Below, one piece after another: positions 8,719 through 20,053 of a stretch of DNA of 20,526 nt. The position numbers and the translations under genes are program-made. Every line of letters begins with the position of its first letter. Positions within the stretch are counted from its first letter, which is position 1. Source of the DNA: Polyrhizophydium stewartii (Eukaryota > Chytridiomycota > Chytridiomycetes > Rhizophydiales); NCBI GenBank assembly GCA_027604665.1, contig JADGIZ010000188.1, positions 1 through 20,526 of the forward strand. The letters are read 5' to 3'. Under the pieces are notes generated by a model, which was given only the letters and a program-made list of their open reading frames with translations, ran no database searches and had not been told where the DNA came from.

Positions 8719-9332
8719 GCCATATGATCAGGGCAGGGGCGGGAGCAGTGCACGCACTCTCGAGCCAACTTTAATTAGACGTCTGCGTGACCACCGGTCA
8801 GCAACCAAGACCTGCGACGACCGACGGGGTTGCAACGCACCGTCCTGCCACTGCATGCAGAGGCCCATGAGCCTGCTCTGAGCCAGCAGCGATGCGGATG
8901 CGGCGTCCACGGGTGTGCGGCAGGTGTCCTGTCGTCGCTCGTCAGCGCCGGGCTGGCACAAGGCGCCTTGGAACAGTCGAGCGACTCACCGTCCCGGCTT
9001 CCAGCCGAGTTCGAGCAGTGCTGTCGCTCGTGCCGGGCGCTGCTGCAAAGGCCTCGCTGGCTGTCGCAGCCGGTTGCGGCGCTGTCGCCGCACCCATGCG
9101 GGCAGCAGGGATTCGTATCGCCGCGAGGCGCAGCGCAGGGATGCGTGGGGCGGCCGCCCGAAGGTGCATCCCGAGCGAGCGCATCGTTGTCGTCTGAGCG
9201 CGAAAGCCCGATGCAGCCCGATCTGCCCAGTAACACCTGCGCAGCCGTGATGGGGGCCAAAGACCTCCAACACAACAGCAGCACACGTTCTTTCGCGGAT
9301 CTTGGCGAGCGAGGCATCGCCGGCCCACCGCA
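8719..9332. other. Intergenic region between COG5 and the BRO1-domain gene
   Basis: This stretch of about 610 bp has open frames on both strands (for example minus 9542-8775 and plus 8830-9483), but their translations are Cys/Arg/Ser-rich with no recognisable motif. A short AT-rich patch (TTTAATTAGA) lies near 8770, in the expected COG5 3' end. The right part should contain the promoter of the BRO1-domain gene; no TATA box stands out. I see no RNA gene. Confidence 0.5.
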
Positions 9333-12300
9333 ATGGCGACGCACTCGTTCTCGGAGCTCTTTACAGCCCCGCATCCGGCCTCGCTTCCGTTCAACAACTG
9401 CCCCGAACGCACCGAGGGTGCGGGCGAGGCATCGACGTTCCTGGGCCTGCCCACCAAGCGAAATGCCCGGCCCGTCACCGTGAAGCCACCGCCATCCAAG
9501 GCCGAGACGGCCGCGGCGTCCTTCATGGCCATGCTGATGCAAGCCCCGCGGCGCGCACTCGGCCCGCGCTCGCAGGAGGCCCAGTCGCTGGCCCGCACGC
9601 AGTCACCGCAGCGCACGGCATCCCCGGCCCGCCCGCATGCCGCACCCGCTGCTCTCGGCGCCGAGGCCGGCGGTGGCGTGGACATCGAGATGCGCCGCCC
9701 GGTGTCGCCGACGCGCTCTGGTCCGCGGTCTCCGCAGCGCAACCAGCAGGAGCAACAGCTGCCCCAGCAGCAGGAAGAGTATGCCTTCCTCGACTTCCAG
9801 CGCGAACTGCTGCCGCACCTGCTCGCATCTCTGCCGCCATCTGCAGCGGCCGCAATCGCGCAGCGCGGATCCGATCAACGCGACCAAGAGCAGCGCGCGC
9901 CGAGCCCATATTCGGTGGGCGAGGAGCATGACATACGCCTCGAGGACTACTACCCGGCCGAGAGCAGCCCACACCCGCTCGCGGCGCTGCTTCCCAGCGA
10001 CTCGCAGTGGTATGCGCTCAACCAGATGCGCATCCACGCGGGGCTCCCCGAACGCTCCACGAGCGGCATCGACAAGCTCGCGCAGTGAGTCCTGCCGCCT
10101 GTTGTTTGTCGCGTTGTGCGTCGCTCACAAACACGCCTGGCCAGATACTACGCGCAGCTGCTCCACCTCGAGGACAAGTTTCCGTTCGAGACGGGCAAGG
10201 TTGACATTGAGTTTAGCTGGTTCGAGGCATTTGCTCCCGAGAAGCAGGGCAAGTTGGCTGCTCTTCCTCGCTAGGTCTGTGCGTTGAGTTCTGACATTAT
10301 TGAGGGGATCCAGTCCTGAGCCGCTGCATCCAGTATGAAAAGGCCAGCACGCTCTTTAACATTGCCGCCATATACTCGCAGCTGGGGTCGCAAGGCAGGC
10401 TCTGGACCGCCGACGGCAAGAAGCAGGCCGCAGCCAACTTCCAGGTCTGTCCTCGAGCGAGTATGGGGTCGCTCCAAAATGGCATCGCGTGTCAACTGAC
10501 GCATGCTATACCTCGACTGCCAGAAAGCGGCCGGTGTGCTGAGCTACATCCGCGACTCGCTCACCCAGCGCTTCAAAACCAAAGTTGACAAGACCGCCGA
10601 CCTCAGCGAGACGACGCTGACGGCGCTTGTTGCTCTCATGCTTGCTCAGGCCGCAGAGTGCTTCTACCACAAAGCGTGCGACGGTGCGTGTTGATGGCCA
10701 ACGCGATTCGACGTTCATCTCTATCTCCGGACTGACTTTGGCGCCGCGACGGAGCAGAAAAGTCGTCCAGTTCCGTCATGGCGCTCGTCGCCGTCTACAC
10801 TTCGGACCTGTACGACGTCACCTACCGCCACTCCAAAGTCGGCACCAACCTGCTGCGTCAGCGGTTCCCGCGCAAGTGGATCTGCACTATCAAGGCCAAG
10901 ACGGTGTTTTTTGGCGCCATCGCCCACTTTCACACGGGCCCGAGCGTCTCCTCCGAGCGTGTAGTTGCCGAGCGCATCGCGCGCATTGGCGTCGCACGCG
11001 ACCTCGTCACCGAGGCTCTCAAGTATGCGCTCGACGTTGGCGGCATCCTGCGCGACAACGTCAAGGCAAGCTGGAAATCTGGTTGAAGCACGAGGAGAAG
11101 GGCTTCTTGCTTGCTGACATCTGGGTTCGACCTCACAGCGCTTTGTGGACACGATCCAAAACGCGCTGCTGCTCGTTGAGGCCGCCAATCACCATGAGAT
11201 CCACGAGACGCCCTTTGATGTGCGCCTCTTGGCTCCGCTCAAGCGACCGCCACAAGCGCTCGTCAATCCATCGCCCTTCCAGGAAGCGGTGCCGGACCTT
11301 GCCAAATATGCCGATGTGATCCACGTCCTGATTGCCCCGAACCATCGTGAGGACGTCAAGGCCGTGATTGAGGAAAGCCGCAACGCGGCGCTTTCCGGAC
11401 AGACCAAGCTCTATGCTCTTGTCAAGTCCATTGACGAGTGCGTATGCTGCACTCCCCAGATGGCCCGCCAGGTTGAGACAAAGCTGACCCGGATCTTTCA
11501 GCGAAATGGCCAAGATTGGCCTGCCGCTGCCGCACCCGGCACAGTCGAATATCGCCGACCCTGGCGCCGGTGTGCAGAGCCACGAGGAGCTGCGCGCACA
11601 GAGCCACGCACTGCTGAAGCGCATGCGCGAGTACCAGTCCGACGAGAAGACGCTCTCGAGCGGCGAACTCGTCAGCAACCTCGATCGCCTGCACCAGTTT
11701 ATGGCGCTCAACATCCAAGAGTCGCGCATGCATCTCGACAACATCGACCTGCTCCGCGTTCCGTCTGACCCGGCGCTCATGCTTAGAATCGGCGAGCTGC
11801 AGTCTGAGGTTCTGCAGCAAGAAAACGAGCTGCGACAGCTGCGTGCCGTGTACGCCGAGATCAAGGCCGCGCACGAGTCTGACGTGGTGCAGTTTGGCGG
11901 CACGGAATGGACCGAGGAGAAGCTTTCTGCGCTGGTTCCGGTGCTATTGGAGAGCGGAGGCACAGCCGATACTACTGCGGTTGTCGACGAGCGCAATACC
12001 AAGATGGCCGCGCAGTTTGACGCTGTCGTCGCAAAGCGTGACGCCGATATCCAGCACATCGAGGACCTGCGTCGCGCGAGCCAGCTGATGATTGTGCGGC
12101 TGCGCTCGCTTCCGTCCGAGACATGGATGCAGGGAGCGGGCGTCAAGATCAGCGACGCACTCGCAAAGCAGCGCCAGCGGCTCGTCGACACTGCGCGCGA
12201 AATTGAAAAGATCCAGGCCGACAAGGAATTTACCGTCCAAAGCATCACCGAGCTGACTGTCATGATGAGGGCGCTTGCAAAGCACTTTCACGATGAGCGC

Positions 12301-14963
12301 GAGCAAGCGCGGATCGTGGCCAGCTTCAATGAGACGCTCGACAAGTGCGGTGCGTTCCGCGCCAAGGCCCAGAACGAGATTCTTACCAGCATTGTGCTGC
12401 GCGAAGAGACAGCCAAGACGCTTGTCAAGGTCCTCAAGCTTGTCACGCCTGCACATGGTCATGATCTCAAGGCTGGCATGGACCCGACCAGCGAGCCGCT
12501 TGGCCGCCAGCGCCTTCCGGCGCACCCGAATGGCGTCGAGCGCGATCCGCTGGTCTTCAAGTCGTGGAACGAGTTTAAACCTCTTGTCGATATTCCGCTT
12601 CACCAGGACGCCAGCGCTGCTGCCGAGGAGCAGCCGCCGACCACGCTACCTTTGGCTTCTAAGCACAGCCCCCATCGCCGCCGCCGAAGCGACAGCATTT
12701 CGCCAACTCGCCGCGCCAAGAGCGGACCGGCTGAGACTCGCCGGCGCCTGGTCATGGCCGACGTCATCGACTTGAGCCCTTCTGCACCACCGCACGAGCT
12801 GAGCGTCGGAGGAGCGGAATGGAGCCAGCTGCACGCGCGCGCGGTCCAGCATCTGACTGCAGCGCAGGCGGCACTCGAGGCTTTTGAGCGGTTGCAGCCG
12901 ACCAAGCCCGTCGAGCCGAGTATCCCGCAGGCGAACGCTCTCGAAGCCCAGATCCTTGCCGCCACATCTGGGCTCGCTGATCCGAACACGGACACCACTC
13001 CGCGTCGGCCGAGTCGCGCCAGCAACTTGCGCCGAGTCAGCATCAGCGAGCGGCTGCCAGGCGGATTCCCTGCCGAGCAGCACTCCGAGCAGCGCGCGGA
13101 ACCCGGGCCGAGCGACACCCAGCAGCCACCTTCGACGGGTGTGCTTGAAACATTCCGCACATCGCTGCTGCGGATGATCAACATCCGCAAAGATGGCCCT
13201 GCAGCCGTCGCCGAGAGCAGCGTGCAAGAGACTCAGCAACCGACTGCGACGCATCGCAATCCCTTCCGCGAGCTGGCAAGCCGACGCACGAGCTATGCGA
13301 CCGCCTACGAGATGCAGACGCACGTGTCTGGGCAGACGCTGCAGCCGCCAGAGCATGTTCATCCTGGCTCGCGGCGCGCAAGCTCCACCGCTGCACCGCA
13401 GATCCTTGTGTGCGACAGCACTGGCTCGGTCGTCGAGCATACGGACTCGGAGATTGCCGCCAACGCCAGTGGCGAGCCGAGCGACCGCGGCAGCGACACG
13501 CAGGATATGGAGCGTACGGGAGCTGGCGTGCAGGCGCTGATTGACGAACTGGTGACGGGCGCCGACGAAACCCAACTGCTGTCGGACCCTAATTATATGA
13601 TTGCTCGGCTGATGAAGGAGAACTCGCGGCTGCGCGGCCAATTTGTCAAGATCCGCAAGGAGTCCACTGCCGCTGCCGCCGCTGCTGTTGCGGCTGCCGT
13701 AACAGCAACGGGTCCGGTGCCTGGACCGCAGCCAGTCGTGGAAGGTGCTGACAAGCTCGATGTCGAGCAAGTGATTGGCATCATCAAGCGCCAGGACGAG
13801 CGCATCAAGTTCCTTGAGCGCAAGGTCCGGCCCGAGCTGTCGACGCAGGAGCCATCCCGCGGTCGTCGCACGGCAGAACGAGCCATGCGAAGCGCATCCC
13901 AGCCGCGTCTCTCGGACACTTTGGACGCGCAGCACTCAATCGCAGGTCCTAAGCCGCAGGCATCTCAATCGCGCCGTCCCCGCGGCAAGCCGTCGCAGCA
14001 ACAGCAATCCGAGGCCATTGAAAGTGACAAGGAGATAATGGAGCGCTACATCCGCGACCAGAAGCAGCTTGCGGACGACTATACGTCGCCCGAGTCGTTC
14101 AGCTCCATCACTTCGTCGAGCGACGATGCGTTCCACGACGCAGACGACATGGCGGCCGGCGGCGGGTCGAGCTCGCAGCAGTGGACCCGGCGTGTGTCGT
14201 TTATCAGCAATGCTGGGGGCCAGCAACAGCAGCAGCAACAGCAGCAGTCTGGCGGCACGAGCAACACGCAACAGCGCGGCTACAGCGCATCCAACGATGC
14301 TCCGATCTCGGCCAACAGGCACCCTGCGTCCAGCACTCGGAACCGCACGCGCAAGCACAGCCTTACGCTGGCCGAGACCGGGCACAACCGCGAGCAGCTC
14401 GTCACGACCTCCCGCATCGCCTTGGTGCCTGCCATTGACATCACCGTGACGGCCAAGAACATCGACCGCGTCCAAACAGCGGCCCGCCCACCTCGCATGC
14501 TCCACCGGCGCAACTCCGCTGGGGCATCGGGCGCTATTCCGCGCAAGCTTGTCCCGACCGTCGAGCAAACTGCATCACTCGATGCTGCTGCAAAGCTTTC
14601 GGCCCGTCTTGCCGGGCTAACCGTGCAGAAGCAGCCGGCCGGCATGCCGATCGACCTGCAAGCTGCGCCGCTACGCCAGGACAGCGGGTTGGGGCCGAGC
14701 CGCGGACCATCCTTCACCGAGAGCAACGCATATGCCCCGACTGCCGATATCTTTAAAGCCCGCTCGGCGCTCGATGCCAAGCAAGGTATGCCGGATCCAC
14801 GCAGCCGAGCGTCAAATGGATCCGTCAGCTGATGAATCGTGACTGTATCTGTCTTGCAGCTGAAGCACGTGTTCTTGGTGCTTCCTCGATCAACATGGCT
14901 ATGATGAAGCTCGAGAACGACAGCATGGCCAAGGCAATCGGGTCTCTTCAGGACTCGCACTGA
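9333..14963 (+). CDS. Very long BRO1-domain protein (ALIX/Bro1/Rim20-PalA family)
   Basis: Eight exons: 9333-10084, 10145-10248, 10314-10444, 10524-10683, 10758-11065, 11139-11437, 11502-14785, 14860-14963; 1,713 aa. Residues 1-220 are mostly Pro/Ala/Gln-rich. The BRO1 core follows (about 225-585): LAQYYAQLLHLEDKFPF, IEFSWFEAFAPEK, CIQYEKASTLFNIAAIYSQL, FQKAAGVLSYIRDSL, LTALVALMLAQAAECFYHKA. Residues 587 to about 900 are Leu/Glu-rich helices with LLRVPSDPALMLRIGELQSE, matching the V domain of ALIX/Rim20. The remaining 800 residues are mainly disordered, with short coiled segments (about 1260-1305 and 1335-1360), an Ala run, and a polyGln run near 1491. The family binds ESCRT-III Snf7 through BRO1 and YPxL ligands through the V domain, serving endosomal sorting or Rim101/PacC pH signalling. 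Which role applies here is open. Introns 2 and 5 appear to be GC-AG. Confidence 0.85.
10249..10313 (+). other. Apparent GC-AG intron 2 of the BRO1-domain gene
   Basis: The upstream frame runs into TAG shortly after ..APEKQ, so an intron is required. The donor GCAAGT (10249) with acceptor GATCCAG (10313) and branch TTCTGAC keeps frame, giving APEKQVLSRCIQYEKA. The GT alternative (GTTGGC at 10253 with CCTGAG at 10320) also keeps frame but has much weaker sites. Confidence 0.6.
11066..11138 (+). other. Apparent GC-AG intron 5 of the BRO1-domain gene
   Basis: The donor AAG|GCAAGC at 11066 is a near-perfect GC-type 5' site. The acceptor is CCTCACAG (11138), with CTGAC inside. It joins LRDNVK to RFVDTIQNAL in frame. 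A GT alternative at 11060 (GTCAAG) is also in frame, two codons shorter, but has a poor donor. Confidence 0.55.
14221..14250 (+). repeat. CAG/CAA run coding polyglutamine
   Basis: Inside exon 7 of the BRO1-domain gene, mixed CAG and CAA codons encode nine consecutive Gln in a disordered region. The mixed codons suggest selection for the peptide rather than pure DNA slippage. Confidence 0.85.
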
Positions 14964-15221
14964 CTGGCGCACTGCCCAAGCTAGGGTCGGTTTCGATGGC
15001 GCTCAGCCTTCGCTCTTCTTTCCTTTCAACGCAAGCTTCCCCTCGCTTCTGCTGCGACCCCAGAGACACACTCAGAAATACAGAGCGCCGGTGACGCAGC
15101 GATTCAGCGAGATATTTAGTGCGCTTACTTTTGCGCGTATGTGTGTTTGTGTGTGAGTATGTTTGGGAAAAAGTGAGATTATGTGCGTACAGGACTGGGT
15201 TTTTACGCAGAATGCCTCAGC
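14964..15221. other. Convergent 3' spacer between the BRO1-domain and TRP genes
   Basis: This 258 bp stretch between two stop codons holds the 3' untranslated ends of both genes. It is less GC-rich than its surroundings and contains a TG-rich stretch at about 15138-15168 (TGTGTGTTTGTGTGTGAG). No perfect AATAAA is seen on either strand. Confidence 0.55.
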
Positions 15222-18200
15222 TCACGCGGCGTCGCCATCCATCGGGTGCGTCCGCGTAATGTTGCGATGGCCAAAGACCATGCCGAACAAGCCAGACTGC
15301 GTCGACGTGCCAGCGCCGGTGCCGGCCATAGACGCTGGCCCGCGGGGTGACATGTGGGCGGCGCTGCCGGCCGAGTTGCGCAAGTCGCTCTCGCTGATGA
15401 GAATGTTCTTGAGCGAGCTGGTGAGCTTGCGCAGGTCGGCCTTGAGGGCGCGGATCTCACGCAAGGCCTCGTCGAGCGACTCGGTCTGCGAGGTCTGCGA
15501 CGCGCGCATACGCTCGTCCATGCGCGTGAGGGCGTCGCGCGTGCGCCGGGACTCGATGCGCATGAAGCTGTCGATGCCAGAGACGAGCGAGCGCAGGCGG
15601 TCGTTGTCTTCCGGTGTCGCCGTCGCACCGCGGAGCTGCAGCTGTGACGCCGAGCGTTCACCGGCGATGCGATCGTCCGAGAGCATATTGCGCGTGCTGC
15701 CGATCATGCCCGGATGCAGCGGCTGGCTGCCGATGCTCGAGGTGTCAATCTGTACGCCAGCACCACCGCCGCTGCCGTTGGCAGAGCTCGCTCCTGCTGC
15801 GCGGTGAAAGTCGTGCAATGTCTTGCGACGCAGCATATTGTTGGGTCCCGAAACCCCGATCTGATCCCCAAGCACGCTGAGCCTCCCATGCGACTGCTCA
15901 GAGTCCTTGCGCGTCAGGTGCGGCCGGTCGCCCGTGTCGCTCATGGAGCCCTCCGAGTCGCGTGCTTGAACCATGGCGCGCTTGTGCAGGATCGACGTGA
16001 CTGTCAAGGTTGGTCGCCGCATGATGGCCGAATGATTTAGATTGAGCAGCATCTCGTTTTGCGGCTCCAATATTTCGCCGCTGCCTGTGTGATGATCGTC
16101 GTCCTTTCGGGTGTCCCCATTCGAGTCGTAGCCGTGGTTGTGGCCACTGCCGCTCTCAGCGTGTCCTCCCGACGTCGTGCCGCCGCGAATGACTTGCTGT
16201 TGCAGCCTCTCGCGAAAGTTCTCGCCCGAGTCGCGCCGAAAGGTCACGGGCTGAGCGCCGCGGTTGCTCATGTACGACTCGCGCCGGTTGTTGCGCGAGA
16301 TGATGGACTCGCGCTGTCGGAGGCTGACCGACACGCGTGCGCTGCGCACTTGGGAGGAGGGGTCACTGCGGTGCTCGTCGGCAGCTTGCTGCAGCCTGGA
16401 GTTATTGGTGGCGCCGCTGAGCATCTTGGCAAGGCCCGAGACGCCGTTGGGCTTGAGCGTGTTGGCTGCGTTGAGTCGCTCCTTGATGGTGCCTATGAAT
16501 CCGATCGAGGGTTTATCGTCGCCCGGGATTGTTCCTGCTGGACTCGATACGTTTGGGAATCCGCCCGCTGTTGGGCTTGGCCGCGAGGAGTCGGCGCCAA
16601 AGGTGGACTGCTTGCGCGCTGCCTCTGTCAGGCGAGGGAAGCCACTCCACCAGACCTTCTCGACGACGAGGTCGCGTTGGCCTGTGTAGAGCACCACGCC
16701 GTGCCTGCTGAGCTGCGCCATAAACTGAGACGATGCGGACGCATATGTCCCAGAGTCGCCGTCGTTGCAGTCGTCGATCTTAATCGAGTGCACGCTCGAG
16801 CCCGCGCTCGTGATCGAGCCAATCTTGCTCATCAGGTACTCCTCCATATGGCCGTGCTGGCCGGCACCGCTGGCCGCGTGCGGGATCTTCATCGGGTACG
16901 GCCAATAGAGCTCGAGCTCGACCATGAGCTGGGCGACTTCGACCAGCCATGCGGCCGTGGTGTTGGCGCTGATATCGGCAATGTTGACGGTCATCAAGGC
17001 GATAATGACGTTGAGGAAGAAGATAATGTAGACAATGTGGTAGGCGATGCGCAGGAAGAAGATGTCGAAGCGAGATGCGTCGTCGAGTACACTGTGATGC
17101 AGTGGGCACAGATTCCCAGTCAGCACGCGGCAAGGTGCATTGTGATGACGTGAGTCTCGATGTGACCCACTTGTAGTCGTATGTGATCATGGTCACGACG
17201 TATTGCAGCGCGATCCAGATGTTGGTCCAGCGCGTTCCGGGGACCTCGCCCGTCTCGACGAGATAGATGCCGCCGGCGAACGCAAACGCCATGATAGACA
17301 TGGGAATCAGGATGGGCAGGACATGGACGGACGCGAGCACGGTGATGCGCACGAGCGGGCCGACCGAGGGCAGGATGCGCAAGTGCATAAGCAGGCGCAC
17401 AGAAAGCAGCAGCAGCACGATCGACATGATGAGCGGCTTGATGGTCTGCCGCGCGATCGCGCCTTGGAAGACGATGTAGATGACGCAGATGTGGATTCCA
17501 AGGTCCATCATGTTGGCGATCGATGTGACGTAGTCCATGGGCTGATCCAGAAACTGCCGGAACTCTTGGACCAGAAAGATGGCGGCGAGAACCAACGTCG
17601 AAGTGCAGACGCCGACGAGGGTGCCGTAGTCGATCGGCGTGCCTGTGATCTGCTGGACGACGACGAGCTCAAAGAGATACGACGTTGCGGCGATGAAGAG
17701 CACGACACTCGAGATTTGCGCAGCGTACCGCCACCAGAAGCGGCCCACGTGCCAGTGGTACTCCATGAGCGCCTGCGTGATGGGATTCAGAATGATGGCC
17801 TCGTCGCCCGTGCTGAGCAAGCGTATCAAGGCGTTGGTCTCGATCGCGAACGACGGGGCAACGCCGTCACGCAGCGCCTGCTCTGTGACGAGGGCCTCGG
17901 GGGCCATGCAGATGACGCACTCCTTCTCATAGTCGCTCTCGCCGCGCCGCATGCCCGCGCGGCGCAGCTGACCCTCGAGCTGCAGATTGTCCCACAGGTA
18001 GTTTGGCGGCCACGCCGGGTCGGGCGGCTTGGTGACGTCTGTGAGGGCAATCTTGCCGAGACGCACGCCGCGCACGAGCCGCGCCTGCACGACTGGATCG
18101 TGATCGGTGGTGCGCGGCACGCACCCCGGGATGGGAACGAGCGACAGCTGCTCGAGGAACCAGGCCACCTCGCCGGGGAAGCGCTTGGCGATCAGTGGCA

Positions 18201-19863
18201 GCGCGCGCAGGATCGACGGCTTGCGGAAGATGACCGGCACAGAGCCTGTCGGTGTCTTGATCTTTGGGTCCGCGACGAGCATGGACTCGAGCAGAATGTG
18301 CAGGATCTTTTGGTGCCCGAGCGAGATGGCCTCGCGGACGGCGTCTAGAATGTCCGAGGGCATCCATTTGTTCTCGATCAGGGACCAGACAATGTTCCAG
18401 TGGTTCTTGCGGCAGGCCATGTGGAAGAGGGTGCGCACGTACTTGCGGTGCTTGGTCTCGTCAATGGACGTGAGCAGGATCGACTCGAAGGTGTCGTTGT
18501 AAAAGTCGATGAGGTTGGTGATGGTCGTGTGCTTGGCGTGGCCGGCGTATGCAGAGACGCCGAGCCAGAGATAGATGTAGGGCGAGACGAGGGCGGTGAA
18601 CTCGCCGACGCGCGCGCCAAATTGGGTCGTGATATCAAGAGTCGAGTCCACGACCCAAGCCTGCCCAGAGCCAGGGCCGCTGGCGTTGGCGTCTGTGTCC
18701 GAGTCAATCTTTTCGATGATGAAGACCTCGAGCAGCGCCAGGATGTGGTCGTTGCCCTTGCCCGAGGCGGCAATGACGGCGGCGATGATACCCTCGACGG
18801 TGATGAGGTCGCGGTAGTTTTCAATGACGAAAATGCCGCAGTCTGCGTCGTGCATGTGGGCTGCGTACTCGAGCACCGAGTTGATGAGGTCCGAGGTGAT
18901 GATGTGCTTGACCTTTTCGAGGATGACCCGCATGGCCGCGACGCTCCAGGGCTCTCTGCGGCACGTGCTTGCGAGGATGACCTTGGGCAGGACTTGGTCT
19001 CGCAGCTCTTCGGCGGCGATGTGCGCAACCGCGTGCGACCACAGGTGCGCGAGCAGGACCGGTGCGGTCGAGAGGCTGTTGCAGTACAAGATGGCTTGGA
19101 CGAGCTCTTTTGTGTTGAGGTGGTGCAGGCAGAGCTGGATGTGCTCGAGAAAGTACGACAGAGCCTCTTCGCGTATGCCCATGAGGGCGATGACGCCGTC
19201 GGGGTCGGACGACGACGGCATTGGCCCCGCCTTTCCGAGGATCTTGACGCAGTAGCGGTCCCAGACCTGCTCGTCGGCAACGTCCTCGTCGTCAGGCGAG
19301 ACGCCGTCAGAGCGCGGCATCTCGGAGGCGATGACTGCCCAGTGTGCGCTCTCGATGAGGCCGCAGACGGGCTGCGGGATGCGCCTGTCCGGCTTGGTCT
19401 TGCGCATGAGCTCTCGGAAGCGTAGAAAGGACCACGACTGCGCGGCGTGCGACACATGGTGGAGATAGTCATTTGGGGCGTGCGCCCTCTGGCCCATATC
19501 GCCGACGCCGATGTCGGCGAGCGTGGACTGGAAGCCGGCGCCGGGCCGCGCGGGCAGCGACTCTTGCAGGGGCGGCATGCCGAAGCTGCCGACGTCTTCG
19601 AGCAGCCCGCGCAGCAGTGCGCGGCGCAGCGCCATGAGCGCCTCGCGGCGGTACGAGTTGGCTGTGAGCTGCAGAAAGGGCGACGCGCTGTTTGTGAGCT
19701 CGTGCCTGAACTCGCGCAGCAGGAAGCCGAGCTCATCCTGCGGCAGGCTCGTCATGCGGCGGTTGCGCTGGAAGGGCTGGAAGGTCGAGACGTTGGAGGC
19801 GTACTCCATATCCGTGAAGCTGGAGTTGGCGCGGCCCAGCGACGGCGGCGGCTGCAGTGCCAT
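15222..19863 (-). CDS. TRP-like cation channel with long cytosolic ends
   Basis: Exons 19863-17171 and 17091-15222 join through a 79 bp intron (GTGGGT ... ATCACAG, branch GCTGAC) to give 1,520 aa. Residues 1-690 are cytosolic and helical, with ankyrin-like stretches (about 475-530: RTLFHMACRKNHWNIVWSLI, then LGHQKILHILLES). Six membrane segments follow: S1 713-736, S2 747-765, S3 782-800, S4 about 810-831, S5 840-869, and S6 909-932 (FFLRIAYHIVYIIFFLNVII). Between S5 and S6 lies the pore helix IWIALQYVVTMITYDYN (882-898). S4 has only Arg823 and Arg829 and so lacks voltage-sensor spacing, which is typical of TRP channels. NIADISANTTAAW after S6 resembles the TRP-domain start. The tail is disordered (960-1390), then a predicted coiled coil (about 1395-1462) that could aid tetramer assembly. 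TRP channels pass Ca2+ and other cations in response to chemical, thermal or mechanical cues. The exact TRP class is not clear. Confidence 0.87.
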
Positions 19864-20016
19864 GGCGCGAGATTGAGCGGATCAAGTTGCGTGGATGCGG
19901 GATGAACTCGCTGGATCTGGGCTTTGGGCCTGCTGCAGCGGTGCCGCGCGGTGTGGCAAGCGCGGCGATGCGGCTGGATCCGGCGGGTAGAGGGGAGCAC
20001 CGATGCTGCTGCTGCT

Positions 20017-20053
<37 letters not shown>

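Noticed and set aside
8775..9542. Minus-strand frame of 255 codons between COG5 and the BRO1-domain gene
   Set aside because: It overlaps the 5' coding part of the BRO1-domain gene, shows no domain and is of odd composition (Cys/Arg/Ser). Treated as chance.
11133..13935. Long minus-strand frames (376 and 429 codons) inside the BRO1-domain gene
   Set aside because: They are antisense shadows of exons 6 and 7. The plus-strand translation carries the conserved V-domain-like sequence.
16059..18348. Plus-strand frames of 364 and 381 codons opposite the TRP gene
   Set aside because: They are antisense to the channel exons. Asp/Arg/His-rich repeats reflect codon complementarity and carry no family signature.
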